Source: Rhizobium sp. ICMP 5592 (GTDB lineage: Bacteria > Pseudomonadota > Alphaproteobacteria > Rhizobiales > Rhizobiaceae). From it: a stretch of DNA of 64,000 bases. This document shows positions 1 to 9,821 of this stretch, in pieces. Where the stretch lies: positions 372,001 through 436,000 of the forward strand of contig NZ_QSNT01000001.1 of assembly GCF_009498525.1 (NCBI RefSeq), in the 5' to 3' direction. The position numbers were made by a program, and so were the translations under genes. The notes below the pieces were generated by a model. It did no database searches. It worked only from the letters and a program-made list of their open reading frames with translations, and was not told the origin of the DNA. Position 1 is the first letter of the stretch. Each line of letters starts with the position of its first letter.

Positions 1-2
1 GA

Positions 3-1739
3 TCAGATAGCCGTTCCAGACGGCGTGCTGCAGGCGACCTTGTTCCGGCCATTTTCTTTGGCACGATAAAGTGCACGATCGGCATTGTGCAGAAGCGTTG
101 CAGCCTCGGTAACCACCCCTTCGGTCAATGCCGCAGCGCCTACGCTGATGGTAGCCACCTGGTTCGGGCTAACCCTGTGTTCGATCGCGAGTTCGAGCAC
201 GGCCTGCCTAATCTGTTCGGCGATCGCCGCGGCTGCCGGCTCGTCGGTATCAGGCAGAAGGACTGCGAATTCCTCTCCGCCGTAACGCGCGGCAACATCG
301 CCCGGCCGGTTGACTATGTGCTGGATTGTCGCGCCGATCCTCTTCAGGCATTCGTCCCCGGCCGGATGGCCATAGCAATCATTGAAGGCCTTGAACCAAT
401 CGACGTCGATCATGAGTAATGCGAGGTTGGTTTTATTTTGGCGCGCCTCACTGGATTCGCGCAGGAACGCGGCATCAAAAAAGCGCCGGTTGGACAAACC
501 GGTCAGTCCATCCTGCTCGGCAAGCGCCTGCAGACGCCGATTGGCATCTTGCAATTCTTCCTCGATAGCCTTTCGAGCCGAAACATCTCTCAATGTTCCG
601 ATGATTCCCGTCGGCGCTCTCGTCCGTGGGTCCTTCAGTGTCTTGAGTTGTACTTCCACCCAAATCCAGTGTCCGTCGCGATGACGGAAGCGATTGACGA
701 TCGACCGGCGTTCCAAGGTGCCGTCCAGCAACGCCTGAAAAGCAAGGGTTATCTGCAAACGCTCGTCGGGATGAGCCAAATTCATGGGCTCGTTCCCGAT
801 CAACTCCTCCGGCTCGTAACCCAAAATCTCTCGGCAAGCCGGTGAGACATAGCGGCGGACCAAATGGCGATCGAGCTGGAACACCATGTCGGTGCCGTGA
901 TCCGCCAACAGACGATAGCGTGCTTCGCTCTGCTTGAGACGCTGCTCCGCCGCGACGCGTTCATCAATATCGCGCGCGACCGAATGAATAGCCACAACAT
1001 GTCCGTCGGCGTCGGTGAGCGCTCTGTTCCTCCAGGCCATCCACCGGATTTGGCCGTTTGGCAGAATGACCTGGTTCTCGTCCTCCACGCTATAATCAAC
1101 ACTGCATACGCGCTTTAGATGCTCCGCCACCGCTGCACGGCTGTATTCGGGGATGAAATCGAAGAGACTCCGGCCAATCATTTCATCCGGTAGCAGCCCG
1201 TAGTGACGCGCATAGGCATGATTGACGAAACGCAGTACGCCCTCCGGACTGGCAAGCGAGACCAGCTCCGATTGATCCTCAACCAGGCCTCTATAGCGCG
1301 CCTCGCTGACAGCCAATTGCCGTTCGACCGTCTTGAGCGCTGTTACGTCGGTGACGACCGCCAGAGAGACGCTGCCGAGTTCGGGGGTGCTATCGTCCAA
1401 CACGGCTGACAGCAAGACGTCGATGATCCGTCCGTTTTTGCACACCATCTGATATTCCGCATCATCGATGCGGCCGGTCTCGAAGAAGGCTGGCAAAACT
1501 TCATTGATCGCGTGGGCGCGGGATTCGGGCGTAAGGAAATCCGAAGACGGCCTGCCCATCACCTCTTCACGCGTATAGCCAAGCTTGGCAAGCCAGGCAT
1601 CGCTGACAGAGATCAGCCGACCTTCCTTGTTGATCGAATGGAGCATCGCGGGAGTGACTTTGGTGCGATGTTCGAGTTCCGCCCATAGTCTAATGACGTT
1701 ACTGTCGGTTTCTGTGTGTTTTGGCGAGGCGTGGGTCAC
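3..1739 (-). CDS. PAS-PAS-PAS-GGDEF diguanylate cyclase
   Basis: Predicted cytoplasmic sensor that makes cyclic di-GMP from two GTP. The 578-residue protein has three PAS-like domains (about 30-135, 145-265 and 270-395), each ending in a PAC-like stretch, then a C-terminal GGDEF domain. The active-site signature is GGEEF at 487-491. The RxxD inhibitory site (RPGD) lies five residues before it, so product feedback looks intact. No membrane segment or EAL domain is visible. It lies 150 bp downstream of the cellulose operon on the same strand. BcsA of that operon carries a c-di-GMP-binding PilZ domain, so a role in switching on cellulose synthesis is a reasonable inference. The stop codon lies just inside the window start. 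The PAS ligands are unknown. Confidence 0.93.
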   Translation of the reverse strand: MTHASPKHTETDSNVIRLWAELEHRTKVTPAMLHSINKEGRLISVSDAWLAKLGYTREEVMGRPSSDFLTPESRAHAINEVLPAFFETGRIDDAEYQMVCKNGRIIDVLLSAVLDDSTPELGSVSLAVVTDVTALKTVERQLAVSEARYRGLVEDQSELVSLASPEGVLRFVNHAYARHYGLLPDEMIGRSLFDFIPEYSRAAVAEHLKRVCSVDYSVEDENQVILPNGQIRWMAWRNRALTDADGHVVAIHSVARDIDERVAAEQRLKQSEARYRLLADHGTDMVFQLDRHLVRRYVSPACREILGYEPEELIGNEPMNLAHPDERLQITLAFQALLDGTLERRSIVNRFRHRDGHWIWVEVQLKTLKDPRTRAPTGIIGTLRDVSARKAIEEELQDANRRLQALAEQDGLTGLSNRRFFDAAFLRESSEARQNKTNLALLMIDVDWFKAFNDCYGHPAGDECLKRIGATIQHIVNRPGDVAARYGGEEFAVLLPDTDEPAAAAIAEQIRQAVLELAIEHRVSPNQVATISVGAAALTEGVVTEAATLLHNADRALYRAKENGRNKVACSTPSGTAI

Positions 1740-1889
1740 TCGGAAAACCTACTATAAAGCACGTCATCATACTTGCGATTCGTTATAATACGGTTGCCAT
1801 ATTCCGACATCGTGGCAAGTCCATGAATGCTGGCGTATCAAAATCTCACCGCAGGGCTTCCTACCGTCGCCGATCGCAGCCCGCCCCGA

Positions 1890-3740
1890 TTATTCGCTAT
1901 GATCTGGATGGAGAGCAAGCCGTAAATCGGTCAGGCCACGATTCCCGTCCTTGTTGCCGGTCGCAGCCACAGCCGTGAATATGCGTTCCGCATCGTCATA
2001 CATTTTGAGATTGAGGTAGCAATAGCCACGCAGCACCATCAGATCCAACCGCTCCTGCTGCAGCTGCGCGCGCTGATCAAGATAGATCAGGGTCTCCTGA
2101 TAGCGCTTGGCGGTGAATGCGGAAAGCGCACGGTTGGCCAGGATCGCAACTTGCAGCTCGGCGGCGCGCTGATGGCTGAGCGGTGCCTTGGTTGCGGCAA
2201 CGGCTGCATTGTTGGTGAGCCCCGCACGCAGATAGGCAAGACTTTGCCCGTAAGCGGCATCCTCCCGCATCTTGCCGGCCGGAGCGTTCATCGCCGTTTC
2301 GAAGGCCGCAATCGCTTCCATCGGACGGTTGAGATCCATCAGGCACCAGCCACGCGATAGAGCATCCCCCGGAGTAAGAAGCTGGGAATTGATCGTCGTG
2401 GAGCAACCACGAGGCTGACGCGCATTACGCCGTACCGGCGGCGTTCGCCTTTCCGATTGACCATATTCAATCTGTGCAGAAGAGCCTCCGCCCGCGGTCA
2501 TACTCGTCTCGGATCTTGCGCGCGGTGTGGCAGGGACCTGTGACGAGGCCGCAGCCGTTTGCGGCACTGCCTGATTTGGCAAAGGCAGCGGCGCGGAGCT
2601 GGCGGGAACCTGCGGCTTGACCTCGTTGAGCCTGGCAATGCGCTCGGACCGTCCCGCCCAGAGCCTCTGGATATCCGCCACGCCTTGTCGGTCGTTCAAC
2701 TGATTGCGGGTAACTGCTAGCCCATAGGCCGACGGTTCATCATCGGGCTTCCAGTTGAGTGCGGTCTCAAACCAGCGCAGCGCGGTTTGCGGCTGGTTCA
2801 GCGAGCGCGCAAACCAGCCGAACTGCTGCGCGGTTGGCACGTATTTCTGCGCGATGACTTCGGTGGCGATACGGCTAAGCACATTTTCGCCGAGAGCGAC
2901 CGGCGGCTGCAACGCCATCAGATTGGCTGTCGCCGCGAGGTAGGTCGCCGTCGCGTCTTTGGAGACCCCGCGCCATTTATACATGACGTCTTCCGCCTCC
3001 TGGGGCTTGCCATCGGCAATCAGGACCAGCGCAAGGCCTTGCGATGCTGCCGCCGAATCTCCCTTGTCATGGGCGATCCGGAACCATTTTTCCGCGTCGC
3101 CATAGTTCTGGCGGCGCAGATAGTACCAGCCGAGAAGAACGGCATCGGACGCAAGGCCCTGGCTTTGGGCCACGCGCTCGACCTCCGCCAGATAAGTCGG
3201 TGCGATGTCCAATTTCGGATCGTCGTTGCCCTCGGCGACGAACCGGCGCGCAAGGTCCGTGCGGATGCTGTCGAACTCGCGCCCGCTATTGCCGTCCGGC
3301 TTTTCGAGCGCCAGGATATCCTGCATGGGCTGGTAGGGCAGTAGCGCCGCGGCCTTCTGCACCGTCGCAAGCCTCTCTTGAGGGTTTGCACAGTTCTTCA
3401 GGATATAGGCATAGGTGTCCTGGCCGCGGTCGGCCCGATCCGTTCGGATAAAGGCTTCCGCGACGCGCCATAGAATATCAATGTCGCTGCAGGTGAGCAG
3501 GCTTGGCGTGCTGGCGCCAAGCTCGACGACGGTCGCATATTGCTTGAGATCGGAGGCATTGATCAGGCGTGTGCGGGCTTCGGCGACCTCAAGGCGCTCC
3601 AGCAGATCCGAAGGCGGCTGCCATCCGGATTCCGCCGCCTGCCGATCCGTGATCGCCTTGTGCAGCTCGGCATAACGGCCCTCGGAATAAAGCTGCCACA
3701 TGGTTTCGAGCTGCTTGTCGCTATTTTGCGGTATGGCCAA
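1890..3740 (-). CDS. TPR protein of the cellulose operon, C-terminal part after a frameshift (BcsK-like)
   Basis: About 616 residues of helical tetratricopeptide-type repeats (for example around WYYLRRQNYGDAEKWF and the C-terminal GYCYLNLKMYDDAERIF segment), with a Pro/Ala/Ser-rich linker near residues 375-440. The frame opens at a TTG with no evident ribosome-binding site. It matches the end of the upstream frame if one base is added in a G5 run at 3750-3754, so it is very probably the body of one gene starting at 4198. Alphaproteobacterial bcs operons that lack bcsC often carry a TPR gene; a role as a periplasmic scaffold for export or assembly is inferred from that. If the frameshift is real, this part would not be translated from its natural start. 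Confidence 0.75.
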   Translation of the reverse strand: MAIPQNSDKQLETMWQLYSEGRYAELHKAITDRQAAESGWQPPSDLLERLEVAEARTRLINASDLKQYATVVELGASTPSLLTCSDIDILWRVAEAFIRTDRADRGQDTYAYILKNCANPQERLATVQKAAALLPYQPMQDILALEKPDGNSGREFDSIRTDLARRFVAEGNDDPKLDIAPTYLAEVERVAQSQGLASDAVLLGWYYLRRQNYGDAEKWFRIAHDKGDSAAASQGLALVLIADGKPQEAEDVMYKWRGVSKDATATYLAATANLMALQPPVALGENVLSRIATEVIAQKYVPTAQQFGWFARSLNQPQTALRWFETALNWKPDDEPSAYGLAVTRNQLNDRQGVADIQRLWAGRSERIARLNEVKPQVPASSAPLPLPNQAVPQTAAASSQVPATPRARSETSMTAGGGSSAQIEYGQSERRTPPVRRNARQPRGCSTTINSQLLTPGDALSRGWCLMDLNRPMEAIAAFETAMNAPAGKMREDAAYGQSLAYLRAGLTNNAAVAATKAPLSHQRAAELQVAILANRALSAFTAKRYQETLIYLDQRAQLQQERLDLMVLRGYCYLNLKMYDDAERIFTAVAATGNKDGNRGLTDLRLALHPDHSE

Positions 3741-4198
3741 TGGATCAGTGGGGGCACCCAGTTCGGATAGAGCGCCTGAAGTCGGGATATCTCGGCTTGA
3801 AGCCGCGCCTTGTCGCCACGGCTGGCGAAATAGCGCAGCGCACTTTCATCGACCTTCGGTTCCGCGGCGGGTTGCGGCGCGCCAGACTGGGGAGCGGTCT
3901 GGGCAACGGCGGCTGGCGTATCGGTAGTGGTTTGGATCGCCGTCGGTGCGTTGGGCAGGACCGCGGAAGGAGCGTTCGCCTGGATGCGATCGGCGATAGT
4001 TCCCATATCGGCGGCTGACGCATCGAACGCCATGTCGGCTTGCTTGATGCGCGAGGTCAGTCCCGACGGCATGTCGGAATGCTGCACCGCTGAGACGCGG
4101 AGCTTGTCCTCGATCGTCTCACGGTCTCTCACCGTCAAGGCAACTCCTGCTGCCGCGACTGCCAAGGAAACCGTAATCAGAGAGGATTTTATAAACAC
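3563..4198 (-). CDS. N-terminal part of the frameshifted TPR (BcsK-like) gene
   Basis: Starts at a GTG at 4198 that overlaps the end of bcsZ by 10 bp, with GAGGAGAAG just upstream as ribosome-binding site. This points to translational coupling. The first 25 residues after VFIKSS form one hydrophobic segment (signal anchor or signal peptide), followed by an Ala/Pro/Thr-rich linker and the start of the helical repeat region (ALRYFASRGDKARLQ). After YPNWVPP, at about 3754, the frame stops making sense and runs into Arg/Ser-rich sequence that ends at 3563. The meaningful sequence continues in the 1890-3740 frame. Whether the break is a true mutation, a slippage site or a sequence error cannot be told here. 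Confidence 0.6.
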   Translation of the reverse strand: MFIKSSLITVSLAVAAAGVALTVRDRETIEDKLRVSAVQHSDMPSGLTSRIKQADMAFDASAADMGTIADRIQANAPSAVLPNAPTAIQTTTDTPAAVAQTAPQSGAPQPAAEPKVDESALRYFASRGDKARLQAEISRLQALYPNWVPPLIHWPYRKIATSSSKPCGSFIPRAVMPSCTRRSRIGRRRNPDGSRLRICWSALRSPKPAHA

Positions 4199-5238
4199 TC
4201 TGGATGCTTCTCCTCGATAAAAGCCAGGCCTAGCAACTGAAGGGTCGACGGGTAATAAAGAGTCGGTGCAAACTGACGAACCGATGCGGGTAATTTCGTC
4301 CCACTCGTCACACACGCCATAACATCGTTAACAATTCGATAACCGGGCTCCGTCAGCGGCTGCTTCGATCTGCCCGTGGTGAGGTCGATCGTGGCTGGGA
4401 TATCGCCGTCAGCGGTCATGCCCGCATGCAATCGCGTCAGCAGCGCCTTGTCCGTTATACCAGCACGCACGAGATAAAGCGGAATGCGGATGGCATTGTA
4501 ACCGAATTCTGCGTCAAAACCTGCCGCCGGGCTTGGTTTGGCATGCAGGCTCACCCAGTCCGCCGGCAGCTTTCGCGGCCCGAACTGCATCGAATGCAAC
4601 AGCGCGAGACCGTCGTCTTTCAGTTTTTGCCAATTGTCGGAGGGTGCCAGGACCGCCATGACGGGGAGCGCCTCATAAACCCAGTAAGACGGGTTGATCA
4701 CCGGACCATCGTCACGATCGGTGGCGCCAAAACCTTCGGCGCCAGGAAGAAGAAGAGTCCGCCCGCCGACGTGGACGACGACATGGGAAAGCAGCGCCTG
4801 CGCCATATGCGACGCCTCGCTCAAATATTCCATTTTGCTCCAGGCGGATCCCGCCAGCGCCAATGCATAGGCGATCAGTATATCGCCGTCGGAGGCATTG
4901 TTGGTGTCTGCAACGTGAGGCGTCGCCGCAGGGTCCCATTTCCAAGCCGCAAGACCATCGTCGCGCAGGAGCAGTTCCGTTCGCGTGAAATACCAGATCT
5001 GTTCGAAATCGGCGGGACTGTTTGAAAGATAGGCGAGCAACAGGCCGTAGCCTTGCCCTTCGCTATGGCTGATATTGCCGTTTCCGTTATCGACAATCCG
5101 GCCGCTTGCGTCGAGGAACTTCGCTTTGTAGGCCTCCCAGGCCTGCGGATCGATTGCGGCATGTTGTGCCACAAGCGGCTCGCTCATCGCCAGGAAGACG
5201 ATGCTGCTTAGAGCGGCCATGATGCGCCAGCGTCTCAT
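4189..5238 (-). CDS. bcsZ: Endo-1,4-beta-glucanase of cellulose synthesis, GH8 (BcsZ/CelC)
   Basis: Secreted cellulase of glycoside hydrolase family 8 that trims or edits nascent cellulose in the periplasm. The 349-residue protein has a signal peptide (cleavage likely after LVAQ, about residue 25). GH8 catalytic residues are recognisable: Glu60 in the SEGQGYG motif as general acid and Asp117 in NNASDGD. The start ATG overlaps the stop of bcsB by 4 bp and the next gene starts inside its 3' end, so it is an inner gene of a tightly coupled operon. In rhizobia this enzyme (CelC) is known to be needed for normal cellulose fibrils and for infection-related wall erosion; that role is inferred here. 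Confidence 0.95.
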   Translation of the reverse strand: MRRWRIMAALSSIVFLAMSEPLVAQHAAIDPQAWEAYKAKFLDASGRIVDNGNGNISHSEGQGYGLLLAYLSNSPADFEQIWYFTRTELLLRDDGLAAWKWDPAATPHVADTNNASDGDILIAYALALAGSAWSKMEYLSEASHMAQALLSHVVVHVGGRTLLLPGAEGFGATDRDDGPVINPSYWVYEALPVMAVLAPSDNWQKLKDDGLALLHSMQFGPRKLPADWVSLHAKPSPAAGFDAEFGYNAIRIPLYLVRAGITDKALLTRLHAGMTADGDIPATIDLTTGRSKQPLTEPGYRIVNDVMACVTSGTKLPASVRQFAPTLYYPSTLQLLGLAFIEEKHPECL

Positions 5239-7571
5239 CCGCGCCTGCCGATCTTTGCGAGAATGCCCGCTGTCGTTATACCGATCAGCAACGAGGAGGC
5301 GATCAGCAGGAATGCATAGGACAGGATATTGCTTGAAAGCCAGTTCGCGGCGATCAGTCGATAATTGGTAAACGACCAGGGTTGCGTCGTCACAAAATCG
5401 AAACGGCTTACGGGCACCGTGTCGACCTTTCCGGTCTTGGCGGAATAAACGGTAACGTGACCGTCAATCTGCGACCATTCGCCCAGCGAGGTGATGGCAT
5501 CGGCGCCCGCTCGCAGATCCTTTGCCGAGGGTGCCGCCACGATCGTCCATGTGGCGTTTGCCGTTCCGCCTTCTCCTTGGGCAATCATGAAGCTGTTGAG
5601 ATTCGACGGCGTGAAGATCTGCTCGGCCCCAGGAACGAATTGCAGCGAGCTCCCGGAGATGTCGAAATTGCGATGCATCCAATCCTGGAACGACTGGAAC
5701 TGGAGCTGCAACAGACCGCCTCCAATTCGCGAGCGCCATTCATCAACTGTGGCAGCCGCCTCCTGCTGGGTGCCTTGCCCGGGCAGAGGCGGACGCCAGG
5801 ATGCCTGGCTCGCCGCCGCAATGTTCATTTGCGACAATGTCGTTGCCGGTATCTGCGAGATGGGACCGATAAAGATCGCATTGCGGTCTCCGGCGCTGCC
5901 CGGCGATGCGATAAGGTCGACCGCAATTGGATGGCCCGCGACGATTGCCATTTGGCCCAACAGCGTTGCCGTCGCGGAAAGGGTATCGGTGTCGGTTCGG
6001 TCGATGAACAGTGCCGTGGGGGCATTGCTGCGGCCATAGGGATAGCCGGTGCCGGCCAAGGCTGCGAGATTCGGACGCTGGGCAACCCTGGCGAAATCCG
6101 GCATCTGAAACGTACTTGTATCGAACAGCGCGAAGCGTGCCGCTTTGTCGGCCGTCGTGCCGGGCGCACAGACGTCGTCGTCATCGGTCAGCAACATCGC
6201 TTCCAATGTTACTGTGTTGAGGCCAGGCTTGAAGTGACGCATCGTTACGCGAATGGGCAGCTTCCGGAAAATACCGCCGCCGGGCGCGGTAATCGGCTTG
6301 GTCGTGGCGATGCTGCCGTTGACATAGACATCGATATGACTGCCGGGCCGGACATTCTTGGCATAGGCTGCATCGAGATAGATGGTCGCCTCGCCATAGG
6401 CATTGGCATAGAAGTCCGCCGGGATACCTACGTTGAAGCTCGTATGGAAGCGGCGGCCTGAAAACTCGGTCGTCTCGATGCCCAATTGAGAGAATGAAAG
6501 GTTCGTGTCCGAAAAGATCAGCGGTGCATCCGGGGCAGACCATCGCTGGGTTACCAGCAAGTCGCGACGGATGCTTGGATCCCGGTCGGTCGGCGACACA
6601 ACCATATCGATCGCAGCGGAAACCGACTGCCATGACGGCCCACTGATGAGAAGGACTGTCGAACCGGTGCGCGGGTCCCGCACGAAGGTTGCAAGGGCCG
6701 CATTTTGTGCAGCCGCCGGCGTTGGAAACAACGGTTGCAGTTCGGCAGGCGTGCCGACGACAACCGTCATCTTTCCGGGGCCGGTTGGAGGCAAGGAATC
6801 CGTGCTGAAGGAGAAGGTCTCATTCGGCATTCCGCTGAGCACCGAAAGACCTTGTGTCAGCCTGAGCAGGGGCTTTGTGGTGCCGGGCTGGGCCAGTGCC
6901 GGCACCACGAGGTTGAATTCCGTCTTGCCGGCGCCATCGACGCCGATAGCACGGATGGCGTCCGTGCCCGACAGCTTTTGCGCGCTCTCTTCAGCAAAGC
7001 TCAAATAGGTCTTTGCGGGATCGATGTCGGACCAGAGTTCATAGGTTGATTGAATATTGCAATCAGTGCGATGGCGCTGTGTCGCTTCGAACGACACCAG
7101 ATTGGCTCCCGGTTGCAACAGGCCGCGCGGAACGTCGAAGCTGATTGCCGACGGATTGTCTGGCGACCCGATTTGCTGCTGGCCGATCGAGCGGTTGTTG
7201 AGAAAGATCGTCAGTTGTGACGCTTCGGGCGCGACGACCACGGCATTTTGATAGGTGAAGTTGAATCTCGCCGGCGCTGCCGCCTGTTCGGGGGTCAGGT
7301 AGACCGACCACGACTTTCGATCATATTCGCCTTCCAGCCGAAACTTTGCGAAGGGCACGACATATCGCTGAAAACTGGTATTGGCGGTTGTCGCGGCCGT
7401 AGTGGTACTGGCTGCGGATGTGCTTTGCGCCGGCGCCGGCAAGACTGCCCGCGGCACGGTCGGCGCCGATGTCTGCGGCCGTTCTCGCGACATGTCGAAC
7501 GGCAGGGTCTGTGCGGAGGCGACCGTGGCGACACCAATTGCCAAAATGACAGCTGAAAGGATTGCTTTCAT
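5235..7571 (-). CDS. bcsB: Cellulose synthase periplasmic regulatory subunit BcsB
   Basis: The 778-residue membrane-anchored periplasmic partner of BcsA, which guides the glucan chain across the periplasm. It has an N-terminal signal peptide (AIGVATVASAQT), a Pro/Thr/Ser-rich stretch, the large BcsB region with alternating carbohydrate-binding and flavodoxin-like domains, and one C-terminal membrane helix (about 745-772, ending AKIGRRG) of the kind that packs against BcsA. It overlaps bcsA and bcsZ by 4 bp each, giving the gene order bcsA-bcsB-bcsZ. The length is usual for the family. Confidence 0.96.
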   Translation of the reverse strand: MKAILSAVILAIGVATVASAQTLPFDMSRERPQTSAPTVPRAVLPAPAQSTSAASTTTAATTANTSFQRYVVPFAKFRLEGEYDRKSWSVYLTPEQAAAPARFNFTYQNAVVVAPEASQLTIFLNNRSIGQQQIGSPDNPSAISFDVPRGLLQPGANLVSFEATQRHRTDCNIQSTYELWSDIDPAKTYLSFAEESAQKLSGTDAIRAIGVDGAGKTEFNLVVPALAQPGTTKPLLRLTQGLSVLSGMPNETFSFSTDSLPPTGPGKMTVVVGTPAELQPLFPTPAAAQNAALATFVRDPRTGSTVLLISGPSWQSVSAAIDMVVSPTDRDPSIRRDLLVTQRWSAPDAPLIFSDTNLSFSQLGIETTEFSGRRFHTSFNVGIPADFYANAYGEATIYLDAAYAKNVRPGSHIDVYVNGSIATTKPITAPGGGIFRKLPIRVTMRHFKPGLNTVTLEAMLLTDDDDVCAPGTTADKAARFALFDTSTFQMPDFARVAQRPNLAALAGTGYPYGRSNAPTALFIDRTDTDTLSATATLLGQMAIVAGHPIAVDLIASPGSAGDRNAIFIGPISQIPATTLSQMNIAAASQASWRPPLPGQGTQQEAAATVDEWRSRIGGGLLQLQFQSFQDWMHRNFDISGSSLQFVPGAEQIFTPSNLNSFMIAQGEGGTANATWTIVAAPSAKDLRAGADAITSLGEWSQIDGHVTVYSAKTGKVDTVPVSRFDFVTTQPWSFTNYRLIAANWLSSNILSYAFLLIASSLLIGITTAGILAKIGRRG

Positions 7572-9760
7572 CTGTTACCTGCCTTTGCCCTTTGTTGTTC
7601 TGCCTCGCGTTCCGGTCGCATGCCGCGGAAGAAATAAAGCAGGCCGCGGCTCGTCTGGTACAGCGACAATCCCAGGAACCAGATCGTCCCTCGGATGATA
7701 CCGGGATTGCGGCGGCGGCCCTGTTGGAACTGCGTCCATTGGTCGGAATTTGCAAATACCAGATCCGCGATCAAACGATGATCCGCTGCGCCCTTGGGCA
7801 CATACTGGCACCCTATCGTCGTGATGTCGCCGGACGGATGGATATTGCGCACCACGACCGGCAGGGTTTGCATATCGCCACCGCCGTAAGGTTGGAAGCG
7901 CAGTGTCGCTTCCGTGCTGACAACCAGCGGATCAAGCTCCTTGTTGAACACGTTAAGCCGCGCACCATGGACGGAAACATCTTCGATCGAGGCTGAATGC
8001 CATTTGCCATTGACGCCGAGTTCGCTGCGACGGTCGACCCTGATGCGACGGGAGGAGGATCGTTCGCCACGCTCCGACACGACGCCCAATGCACAACCGG
8101 CCAGGATCAGGTTGATGAGGTTCCAGGCACCGACGACAAGCGTCACATCCGCCTTATAGGGCTCGGCATAGATGCGATATATCGTGATCAAAAGCGCGAT
8201 GACTTGCACGGCAAAAATGACGAAGAAGGGACGGCTGATCTCGGAAAGGCGGCTGACCGCAATCGATTCATCCTTGGCGGTGACCTTGAAGGTCGGTTTT
8301 CGCGGGTTGAAGATGACGGAGATGACGGCGGGCAGCAAATGCACCATCTGCACATATTCATAGAGTTCCGAAATCCAGGGCCATCGGAACGAGCCGTAAA
8401 GATAGTTCTGCATCATCAGGTTCACGAGCATGTAGGCAAGCGTGTAGGCGAGGAATTCGCTGCCGGACGCCGTGAAAATCTCCAGATCGAAGAACAGGTA
8501 GCATAGAGGCGCAAACAGAAAGATCGCGCGTGGAAAGGGGAAAAGCCAGAACAGTGTCGAGGACATGTAGCAGAGGCGCTGCGGCAGGGTGAGCCCGCGC
8601 TTCAGCAGTGGAAAGCGGAAGCGCAGGATTTGCATCATACCTTGCGCCCAGCGACTGCGCTGGCCGATGAAGCTCGCGAAAGTGGCAGGCTGCAAACCGG
8701 CAATGAGCGGCCTGTCGACATAGATGCTGTTCCAGCCGGCGCCATGCAGTGCAAGTGCCGTCTCGCAATCCTCCGTGATGCTGATGCCGCTGAACCCGTT
8801 TTGAGACTCAAGCGCCTTGCGGCTCAACACCGCCGCTGAACCGCAAAAGAAGGCTGCATTCCATTTATCCAGGCCGCGCTGAATGATGCCGTAAAACATC
8901 TCATTCTCGCTCGGCATGTTGTCGAAGGTTCGCAGATTGCGTTCAAGCGGGTCCGGATTGATGAAGAAATGCGGCGTCTGGACGAGAAAGAGCTTCGGGT
9001 CGTCTTCAAAATAACCGACGGTTTCGAGCAAAAAATCGCGCGCTGGCGCGTGGTCGGCGTCGAACACGGCGATCAGGTCGCCGTTCGAGTGCTGAAGGCC
9101 GTTGTTGAGATTTCCGGCCTTGGCGTGTTCGTTGCGCTCACGCGTCAGATATCTGACATCGAGCTCCTGGCAAAGCTGCCGGAGCTCGTTATGACGCGCA
9201 ATTGCCGCCTGCGATTCCAGCACCTTGGTGGAGTTGCGTTTCTGCAATGTGCCGCCATCGTCGAGCAGCCAGACCTGGAGCTTATCGGCCGGATAGTCCA
9301 TCGCCTTCGCTGAAGCCAATGTATTGGCCAGAAGGTTGATATCTTCGTTGTAGGACGGGACGAAAACGTCGACGGAAGGAAACTGCTGCACCCTTGCTGC
9401 GCGGACAGGGCGTGAAGGCAGGGGCGTTGCGACGATGAACAGGCTGAGCATCAGCATCGCCACATTGTACATTTCCGCAAGATAGAGCAGCAGGCCGGGG
9501 ATGAAGTTTTCGGGCTGGTTGACAGGCGGCAGGGTGTTGGTCGTGCGCCAGTAGACATAACGCAGCACGATCGAAGTGCCCAAAGCAAGCGCGACCAGCC
9601 GCCAGGTCCCTTGGCGCTTCAGGACCTTGATAACGGCCATGAAGGTGACGGCAACCACGCTGGCAATGAGTTGGGTTTGCAGGTTGACCGGCAATGTGAT
9701 CAGCACAATGCCGCATAGGGAAACGGCAGCCCATATCAAGATGCTTCGTGCTGTCTGCAT
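7568..9760 (-). CDS. bcsA: Cellulose synthase catalytic subunit BcsA (UDP-forming) with PilZ domain
   Basis: Inner-membrane family 2 glycosyltransferase that polymerises UDP-glucose into beta-1,4-glucan and forms the export channel. I chose the ATG at 9760 (MQTARS) because GAAGGAAG lies just upstream; the frame itself opens at 9808. Membrane helices come first, then the GT motifs in order: LLDDGG, FDADHAP (DxD), ITEDCETALALH (TED) and QRSRWAQG (QxxRW). More membrane helices follow, then a C-terminal PilZ domain with an Arg-rich RRIRVDRR stretch and DVSVHG, the two c-di-GMP-binding motifs. Activity should therefore depend on c-di-GMP, possibly from the diguanylate cyclase at the start of the window. 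Confidence 0.97.
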   Translation of the reverse strand: MQTARSILIWAAVSLCGIVLITLPVNLQTQLIASVVAVTFMAVIKVLKRQGTWRLVALALGTSIVLRYVYWRTTNTLPPVNQPENFIPGLLLYLAEMYNVAMLMLSLFIVATPLPSRPVRAARVQQFPSVDVFVPSYNEDINLLANTLASAKAMDYPADKLQVWLLDDGGTLQKRNSTKVLESQAAIARHNELRQLCQELDVRYLTRERNEHAKAGNLNNGLQHSNGDLIAVFDADHAPARDFLLETVGYFEDDPKLFLVQTPHFFINPDPLERNLRTFDNMPSENEMFYGIIQRGLDKWNAAFFCGSAAVLSRKALESQNGFSGISITEDCETALALHGAGWNSIYVDRPLIAGLQPATFASFIGQRSRWAQGMMQILRFRFPLLKRGLTLPQRLCYMSSTLFWLFPFPRAIFLFAPLCYLFFDLEIFTASGSEFLAYTLAYMLVNLMMQNYLYGSFRWPWISELYEYVQMVHLLPAVISVIFNPRKPTFKVTAKDESIAVSRLSEISRPFFVIFAVQVIALLITIYRIYAEPYKADVTLVVGAWNLINLILAGCALGVVSERGERSSSRRIRVDRRSELGVNGKWHSASIEDVSVHGARLNVFNKELDPLVVSTEATLRFQPYGGGDMQTLPVVVRNIHPSGDITTIGCQYVPKGAADHRLIADLVFANSDQWTQFQQGRRRNPGIIRGTIWFLGLSLYQTSRGLLYFFRGMRPEREAEQQRAKAGNR

Positions 9761-9821
9761 CGGTCTTCCTTCAAAATGTATTCGCCAAACGCCATCCTGG
9801 CGCTCCAAATGACTAAAAAAT

